NCBI RefSeq assembly: GCF_000412695.1
Contig: NC_021499.1
Location: 4,588,001-4,652,000 of the forward strand
DNA: 64,000 bases
Direction: 5' to 3'
Source: Pseudomonas resinovorans NBRC 106553
GTDB taxonomy: Bacteria; Pseudomonadota; Gammaproteobacteria; Pseudomonadales; Pseudomonadaceae
Position numbers and translations under genes: made by a program. Under the pieces are notes generated by a model that worked only from the letters and a program-made list of their open reading frames with translations, did no database searches and was not told where the DNA came from. Below, one piece after another: positions 59,454 to 64,000 of this stretch. Each line of letters begins with the position of its first letter. Position 1 is the first letter of the stretch.

Positions 59454-59780
59454 ATGCGCCCTATGAAACAGGCTATTTATTCCAGTCGCACGGCTGACAA
59501 ATTCGTAGTTCGTCTCCCCGAAGGCATGCGTGAACGCATTGCTGTCGTGGCCCGCAACCACCACCGCAGCATGAACTCCGAGATCATCGCCCGCCTCGAG
59601 CAGAGCATGCTCCAGGAAGGCGCACTGGACGAAGGCGTTTCCATGCGCCTGGACAGCCCGGAGCTCACCCTGCACGAACGCGAACTGCTGCAGCGCTTCC
59701 GTCAGCTGTCGCGCCGCCAGCAGAATGCACTGGTCGCGCTGATCGCCCACGATGCGGAACTGGCGGCCGAAGAGTCCTGA
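59454..59780 (+). CDS. amrZ: Ribbon-helix-helix regulator AmrZ (AlgZ)
   Basis: A 108-residue protein that I recognise as AmrZ. Its start [20 protein letters not shown] and the region [20 protein letters not shown] then [14 protein letters not shown] are almost the P. aeruginosa sequence, with the same length. The ribbon-helix-helix domain covers residues about 15-60 and the C-terminal oligomerisation part the rest. AmrZ activates alginate and type IV pilus genes and represses fleQ and c-di-GMP genes. A role on the lateral flagellar locus of this genome is possible but not shown. Confidence 0.95.
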   Translation: MRPMKQAIYSSRTADKFVVRLPEGMRERIAVVARNHHRSMNSEIIARLEQSMLQEGALDEGVSMRLDSPELTLHERELLQRFRQLSRRQQNALVALIAHDAELAAEES

Positions 59781-59805
59781 AACCGCCCCGCATCGAATGA
59801 GGAAG

Positions 59806-59826
59806 CCGGCATCCAGCCGGTTTTTT
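59806..59826 (+). terminator. Terminator after amrZ
   Basis: CCGGC (59806-59810), 5-nt loop, GCCGG (59816-59820), then six T. Confidence 0.8.
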
Positions 59827-59884
59827 CATGCCTGTGATTTGCCGGTCGGTAGCGCCATGACACGCCGGAGCTGAGCGAAAACGA

Positions 59885-59911
59885 AAAAGCCGCCCTTTCG
59901 AGGCGGCTTTT
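59885..59911 (-). terminator. Terminator after mgtE (bidirectional)
   Basis: AAAAGCCGCC (59885-59894), 7-nt loop, GGCGGCTTTT (59902-59911). It serves the minus-strand mgtE and could stop read-through from amrZ. Confidence 0.87.
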
Positions 59912-59929
59912 CCAATTGTGCGCGAGGGA

Positions 59930-61372
59930 TCAGAGCAGGAACAGGGTGGCCAGGCCCAGGAAGATGAAGAAGCCACCGCTGTCGGTCATGGCGGTGATCA
60001 TCACGCTGGAGCCCATGGCCGGATCGCGCCCCAGGCGCGTCAGGGTCATGGGGATCAACACCCCCATCAACGCGGCCAGCAACAGGTTCAGGGTCATGGC
60101 GCCGGTCATCACCACTCCGAGCGACCAACTGCCGTACAGGTAGAAGGCCACGAGGCCGATCACGCCACCCCAGATCAAGCCGTTGATCAGGGCTACGCCC
60201 AGCTCCTTGCGCATCAGCCGCGAGGTGTTGCCGGTGCCCATCTGGTCGAGGGCCATGGCCCGAACGATCATGGTGATGGTCTGGTTGCCCGAATTGCCGC
60301 CGATGCCGGCGACTATGGGCATCAAGGCGGCCAGGGCCACCAGTTTCTCGATTGAGCCTTCGAACAGGCCGATGACCCGCGAGGCGATGAATGCGGTGAC
60401 CAGGTTGACCGCCAGCCAGGCCCAGCGGTTGCCCACCGATTTCCAGACCGAGGCGAAGATGTCTTCCTCTTCGCGCAGACCGGCCATGTTCAGGACTTCG
60501 GTCTCGCTCTCTTCACGAATCAGGTCGACCATCTCGTCGATGGTCAGACGGCCGATCAGCTTGCCGTGCTTATCCACCACCGGCGCCGATACCAGGTCGT
60601 AACGCTCGAACGCCTGGGCGGCATCGTTGCCATCCTCGTCCGGGTGGAAACTCACCGGATCGGTCGCCATGACTTCGGCCACTTGCTTGTCCGGATCGTT
60701 CACCAGCAGGCGCTTGATGGGCAGCACACCCTTGAGGATGCCGTCGTAGTCCACCACGAAGAGTTTGTCGGTGTGGCCGGGAAGCTCCTTGAGCCGGCGC
60801 AGGTAGCGCAGCACCACTTCCAGGGTCACGTCATCGCGGATGGTGACCATCTCGAAGTCCATCAGCGCGCCGACCTGGTCTTCCTCGTAGGACAGCACCG
60901 AGCGCACGCGCTCGCGCTGCTGGGCGTCGAGGGATTCCATCAGCTCGTGGACCACGTCCCGAGGCAGTTCGGGCGCCAGGTCGGCGAGTTCGTCGGCGTC
61001 CATCTCCTTGGCCGCGGCGAGCAACTCGTGATCGTCCATGTCGGCGATCAGCGATTCCCGCACGGCGTCGGATACTTCGAGGAGGATGTCGCCGTCGCGC
61101 TCGGCCTTGACCAGCTGCCAGACCGTCAGTCGATCGCCAAGGGGCAAGGCTTCGAGGATGTGGGCGATGTCGGCCGGGTGCAGCTCGTCCAGCTTGCGCT
61201 GCAGCTCGACGAGGTTCTGCCGATGGACGAGGTTTTCAACGAGGTCGCGGTGCTGGCCTTCCTGACGGTGGGTCAGGTCTTCCACCAGCTTGTGGCGATG
61301 CAGCAGTTCGATAACCTGGGCCAGGCGGTCCTGCAGGCTCTCTTGCGGCTTTTTGGCTTCTACTTCAGTCAT
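59930..61372 (-). CDS. mgtE: Magnesium transporter MgtE
   Basis: A 480-residue channel-type Mg2+ transporter. The N-terminal helical domain (LHPADIAHILEALPLGDRLT at about 63-82) and two CBS domains (about 140-265) sense Mg2+. The C-terminal half has five transmembrane helices, with LVALAALMPIVAGIGGNSGN and QTITMIVRAMALDQ as the family signature. Length is typical. I see no M-box-like leader in the 317 bp upstream. Confidence 0.93.
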   Translation of the reverse strand: MTEVEAKKPQESLQDRLAQVIELLHRHKLVEDLTHRQEGQHRDLVENLVHRQNLVELQRKLDELHPADIAHILEALPLGDRLTVWQLVKAERDGDILLEVSDAVRESLIADMDDHELLAAAKEMDADELADLAPELPRDVVHELMESLDAQQRERVRSVLSYEEDQVGALMDFEMVTIRDDVTLEVVLRYLRRLKELPGHTDKLFVVDYDGILKGVLPIKRLLVNDPDKQVAEVMATDPVSFHPDEDGNDAAQAFERYDLVSAPVVDKHGKLIGRLTIDEMVDLIREESETEVLNMAGLREEEDIFASVWKSVGNRWAWLAVNLVTAFIASRVIGLFEGSIEKLVALAALMPIVAGIGGNSGNQTITMIVRAMALDQMGTGNTSRLMRKELGVALINGLIWGGVIGLVAFYLYGSWSLGVVMTGAMTLNLLLAALMGVLIPMTLTRLGRDPAMGSSVMITAMTDSGGFFIFLGLATLFLL

Positions 61373-61689
61373 ATAGCGCGCTCCACCCCCAGTGGCAGGG
61401 CGCGCCGGAGGGGGTCAGACAGTCATGTTGCGATGGTGCAATCGGGGTTCTGAGTAACTACTGGGTAAGTCCATGATGGTTGTCCGAAGGCCCCGGCGGG
61501 GCTGACCTCATAATGATAACACCGCCATTCGACGCTCGCGTTACAAAATCATGGAAAGAACAACCGCTTGCATCGCAAAGCTGAGATTGCGTTCACCCTG
61601 TTGCGACGACGGCAACCCCGTGTAGGACACGCGCACGCCGAGGGAATCAACCGATAGTCTCGAATGCCCCCTGCCAAGGAGAAGGCACC
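61373..61689. other. Intergenic gap between mgtE and the DUF4124 gene
   Basis: A 317-bp divergent gap. I see no gene, no strong hairpin and no recognised riboswitch. CATAATGATAA near 61510 could hold a -10 element for either direction. CCAAGGAGAAGGCACC just before 61690 is a good ribosome-binding site for the plus-strand gene. Confidence 0.4.
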
Positions 61690-62193
61690 ATGCGACGACT
61701 CTCGATCATCCTCATCAGCACCCTGCCCTGCTGCCTCGGAGCCCCGCTCCAGGCCACCCCGCTGTACCGCTGCAGCGACGCCGACGGCAATCTCAGCTTC
61801 ACCCAGTATGGCTGCCCACCGGGAAGCCTGACGGAAGAACAGCGCATCCGGGCACCTAACCTGCTCAACAGTGACGCGATACGAGAAGAAGCTCGCGAGG
61901 AGTACTTTCCGATCCAGGAGTGGGACGAGCCTGAACGCGAGCGCGAACTGGTGGTGGTCGGCGAGCGAGAGGCTGTATGCGATAACCGGATTTCGGCGCA
62001 GGAACGCCGGCAAGCCATCATCCGCAAGCAAGTGCGCAGCGGCATGACCCGCGCCGACGTGGAGAGCGCCCTGGGCAAACCGGATCGGGTCAGCGGCAAC
62101 AACGGCCAGCTGCGCTATCACTACGGGAAAAAGAAAGGAGCGAGCCACCAGGTCGCGTTCGACGAGGCGGGCTGCGTGAAAGGGAGGCGCTGA
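61690..62193 (+). CDS. Secreted DUF4124 protein with a BamE/SmpA-like tail
   Basis: A 167-residue exported protein. A signal peptide (RRLSIILISTLPCCLGAPLQ, cleaved near QAT) precedes a DUF4124 motif, LYRCSDADGNLSFTQYGCPP. The middle is charged. The C-terminal part RSGMTRADVESALGKPDRVS resembles the SmpA/OmlA fold. AAGGAG lies 8 nt before the ATG. Function is unknown; DUF4124 proteins are common small periplasmic proteins in Pseudomonas. Confidence 0.75.
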   Translation: MRRLSIILISTLPCCLGAPLQATPLYRCSDADGNLSFTQYGCPPGSLTEEQRIRAPNLLNSDAIREEAREEYFPIQEWDEPERERELVVVGEREAVCDNRISAQERRQAIIRKQVRSGMTRADVESALGKPDRVSGNNGQLRYHYGKKKGASHQVAFDEAGCVKGRR

Positions 62194-62205
62194 AACGACA
62201 ATAAA

Positions 62206-62233
62206 AAAGGGCCTGCATTTCTGCAGGCCCTTT
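62206..62233 (+). terminator. Terminator after the DUF4124 gene
   Basis: AAAGGGCCTGCA (62206-62217), 4-nt loop, TGCAGGCCCTTT (62222-62233). Confidence 0.9.
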
Positions 62234-62238
62234 CGGTA

Positions 62239-62315
62239 TGGCGCACTCAGGAGGATTCGAACCTCCGACCGCCCGGTTCGTAGCCGGGTACTCTATCCAG
62301 CTGAGCTATGAGTGC
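62239..62315 (-). tRNA. tRNA-Arg (anticodon ACG), copy 1
   Basis: A 77-nt tRNA with encoded CCA. Acceptor GCACTCA/TGAGTGC, anticodon loop CTACGAA on a CCCGG/CCGGG stem, so ACG (codons CGN by wobble). Confidence 0.95.
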
Positions 62316-62386
62316 GTATCGGTGCTTTTAGACCAGATCACCGCTGGTTTCTTCAGGATTCCGGACCAAGCCGGACATCTTGAAAA

Positions 62387-62463
62387 TGGCGCACTCAGGA
62401 GGATTCGAACCTCCGACCGCCCGGTTCGTAGCCGGGTACTCTATCCAGCTGAGCTATGAGTGC
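62387..62463 (-). tRNA. tRNA-Arg (anticodon ACG), copy 2
   Basis: Identical in sequence to the copy at 62239, separated by 71 bp. Tandem tRNA-Arg genes beside tRNA-Ser and csrA are typical of Pseudomonas. Confidence 0.95.
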
Positions 62464-62570
62464 GTTGTGGGCGCGCATTATAGGGCTTTAAAACTTCTGG
62501 TCAACTTCTTTTTCGATAAATTTCAATAACTTATCGATCTATCGTTGAACCGCCCTACAACACTGAATAA

Positions 62571-62661
62571 TGGCGGAGAAGGGGGGATTCGAACCCCCGA
62601 CACCCTTTTGAGGTGTACTCCCTTAGCAGGGGAGCGCCTTCGGCCACTCGGCCACCTCTCC
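62571..62661 (-). tRNA. tRNA-Ser (anticodon GCT)
   Basis: A 91-nt class II tRNA with a long variable arm and encoded CCA. The anticodon loop is CTGCTAA on CTCCC/GGGAG, so GCT (codons AGC/AGT). It lies 62 bp downstream of csrA. Confidence 0.94.
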
Positions 62662-62723
62662 GCAACACGGGGCGCATGATAACCATGTTTTCCCCGTTTG
62701 CAAAGCCAAAAATTGCAGAAAAA

Positions 62724-62909
62724 TTAGTGGCTTGGTTCTTGGTCTTTCTCTTTCTGTATGCGCTGGTAGATTTCTTCGCGATGCACGGCAACCTCCTTGG
62801 GGGCATTGACACCAATGCGCACCTGATTACCTTTCACGCCAAGAACGGTCACAGTGACATCGTCACCCACCATCAGGGTCTCTCCGACCCGGCGAGTCAG
62901 AATCAGCAT
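62724..62909 (-). CDS. csrA: Carbon storage regulator CsrA (RsmA)
   Basis: A 61-residue RNA-binding protein, the classical length. It reads [20 protein letters not shown], then [20 protein letters not shown] with the conserved VAVHREEIY segment that includes the RNA-binding Arg. ATG 62909 has AAGGAG 5-7 nt upstream; the frame stays open upstream but is not conserved. It represses translation of many virulence and biofilm messages and positively affects motility in Pseudomonas. It lies between lysC and tRNA-Ser as in P. aeruginosa rsmA. Confidence 0.95.
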   Translation of the reverse strand: MLILTRRVGETLMVGDDVTVTVLGVKGNQVRIGVNAPKEVAVHREEIYQRIQKEKDQEPSH

Positions 62910-63054
62910 TCCTTTCTCCTTACGGATTCGTTTCGGGACAACAGTCTGCAAAAAAGAAATGGTTACGGCTTCGGCACGTACAACCGCCGGAGCTTACACC
63001 CAAGTATTGACCAGCCCCGGCAAAAGGAAAGTTCCGCCGTAGCGGCCAAAAACG

Positions 63055-63086
63055 ACAAAAGGCGCGGGGTGAGCCGCGCCTTTTGT
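63055..63086 (-). terminator. Terminator after lysC
   Basis: ACAAAAGGCGCGG (63055-63067) pairs perfectly with CCGCGCCTTTTGT (63074-63086) over a 6-nt loop. The T run on the minus strand follows the stem, as expected for lysC. Confidence 0.92.
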
Positions 63087-63094
63087 GAGTTGGC

Positions 63095-64000
63095 TTACTC
63101 GCCCTGGTGGTTCGGGGCGTCCAGCTCGAATGCAGTGTGAAGGGCCCGTACCGCCAACTCCAGGTATTTCTCTTCGATGACCACGGAAACCTTGATTTCC
63201 GAGGTAGAGATCATCTGGATGTTGATGGTTTCCTTGGCCAGGGCCTCGAACATGCGGCTGGCGACACCCGCGTGGGAGCGCATGCCGACACCAACGATGG
63301 ATACCTTGGCGATCTTGGTGTCGCCGATCACTTCACGGGCGCCGAGCTCGCTTGCGGTCTGCTCCAGCACGCGCTGGGCGGCCTGGTAGTCGTTGCGATG
63401 CACGGTGAAGGTGAAATCGGTGGTGTTATCGTGCGCCACGTTCTGCACGATCATGTCCACTTCGATGTTGGCCGCGCTGATGGGGCCGAGGATCTTGAAG
63501 GCCACGCCCGGGATATCCGGCACGCCACGGATGGTCAGCTTGGCTTCGTCGCGATTGAAGGCGATGCCGGAGATGATCGGCTGTTCCATGGATTCCTCTT
63601 CATCAAGGGTAATGAGGGTGCCCGGACCCTCCTGGAAGCTGTGCAGCACGCGCAGCGGGACGTTGTATTTGCCGGCGAATTCCACCGAACGGATCTGCAG
63701 CACCTTGGAGCCGAGGCTGGCCATTTCCAGCATCTCTTCGAAGGTGATCTTGTCCAGGCGCTGGGCCTGGGGAACCACGCGCGGGTCGGTGGTGTAGACG
63801 CCATCTACATCGGTGTAGATCTGGCACTCATCCGCCTTCAGCGCCGCGGCCAGGGCCACGCCGGTGGTATCGGAACCACCACGACCGAGGGTGGTGATGT
63901 TGCCGTGCTCGTCCACACCCTGGAAACCGGCAACCACGACCACGCGACCGGCCTTGAGGTCGGTACGGATCTTCTGGTCGTCGATCTGCAGGATACGAGC
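63095..64000 (-). CDS. lysC: Aspartate kinase LysC, N-terminus cut by window edge
   Basis: 301 residues of an aspartate kinase of about 410. The kinase part shows FQGVDEHGNITTLGRGGSDT then TDVDGVYTTDPRVVP. The two regulatory ACT domains follow (residues about 155-300 of this fragment; EAKLTIRGVPDIPGVAFKIL and IAKVSIVGVGMRSHAGVASR), where lysine and threonine inhibit. The frame runs off at 64000, so the start is outside the window. First enzyme of lysine, threonine and methionine synthesis. Confidence 0.95.
   Translation of the reverse strand, partial: ARILQIDDQKIRTDLKAGRVVVVAGFQGVDEHGNITTLGRGGSDTTGVALAAALKADECQIYTDVDGVYTTDPRVVPQAQRLDKITFEEMLEMASLGSKVLQIRSVEFAGKYNVPLRVLHSFQEGPGTLITLDEEESMEQPIISGIAFNRDEAKLTIRGVPDIPGVAFKILGPISAANIEVDMIVQNVAHDNTTDFTFTVHRNDYQAAQRVLEQTASELGAREVIGDTKIAKVSIVGVGMRSHAGVASRMFEALAKETINIQMISTSEIKVSVVIEEKYLELAVRALHTAFELDAPNHQGE

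Noticed and set aside
1..64000. CRISPR array
   Set aside because: No regularly spaced direct repeats with unique spacers; the repeats found are dispersed palindromes.

Overview
The window looks like a Pseudomonas chromosome segment with high GC. It probably belongs to the resinovorans/citronellolis-like side of the genus, which is an inference. Supporting features are AmrZ, RsmA/CsrA beside lysC and a tRNA-Ser, a fused indolepyruvate ferredoxin oxidoreductase beside an Lrp gene, MgtE, and typical Pseudomonas palindromic repeats.

Layout. 1-5179: a truncated FUSC-type exporter gene, then a divergent operon of a CecR-like TetR repressor, a lipoprotein HlyD subunit, an ABC ATPase and an ABC permease. 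5308-11454: a minus-strand locus with a LysR regulator, a 2-aminoethylphosphonate-type ABC importer (ATPase, fused permease, binding protein) and a FAD oxidoreductase. 11641-50051: a complete secondary (lateral, Flag-2/laf-type) flagellar system. 50208-64000: ordinary chromosome with a PilZ protein, a YncD/PqqU-like TonB receptor, tRNA-Arg(CCT), a leucine/valine-type dehydrogenase, indolepyruvate oxidoreductase plus Lrp, PhnN, AmrZ, MgtE, a DUF4124 protein, two tRNA-Arg(ACG), tRNA-Ser(GCT), CsrA and partial LysC.

The flagellar locus has seven blocks: flgBCDEFGHIJKL-lafW (minus); flgA (plus, divergent); three tandem flagellins (plus); lafZ plus a small TTG-overlapping partner (plus); fliD-S-T-K-L, sigma28, motA, motB = lafBCDEFSTU (minus); lafK-fliEFGHIJ-flgMN (minus); fliMNPQR-flhBA (plus). 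This is essentially the full Flag-2 gene set, so hook-basal body, export apparatus, switch, filament, cap, stators, dedicated sigma54 activator and dedicated sigma28 are all present. No FliO, FlhF, FlhG or chemotaxis genes are seen, and FliM has no CheY-binding motif.

The non-coding DNA carries a readable regulatory plan. GG-N10-GC sigma54-type promoters precede flgB and fliD. A block TTAA-N16/17-GTCGCCTT(G) with sigma28-like geometry precedes all three flagellins, fliD and flgM, with a weaker copy before fliM. A near-canonical sigma28 promoter lies upstream of lafZ. Two perfect palindromes lie between lafK and fliM. Other observations worth checking are an EF-hand-type loop inside the FliD cap protein, a lytic-transglycosylase domain on FlgJ, the LafZ/partner membrane pair, and about 320-bp repeat blocks between the flagellin genes.
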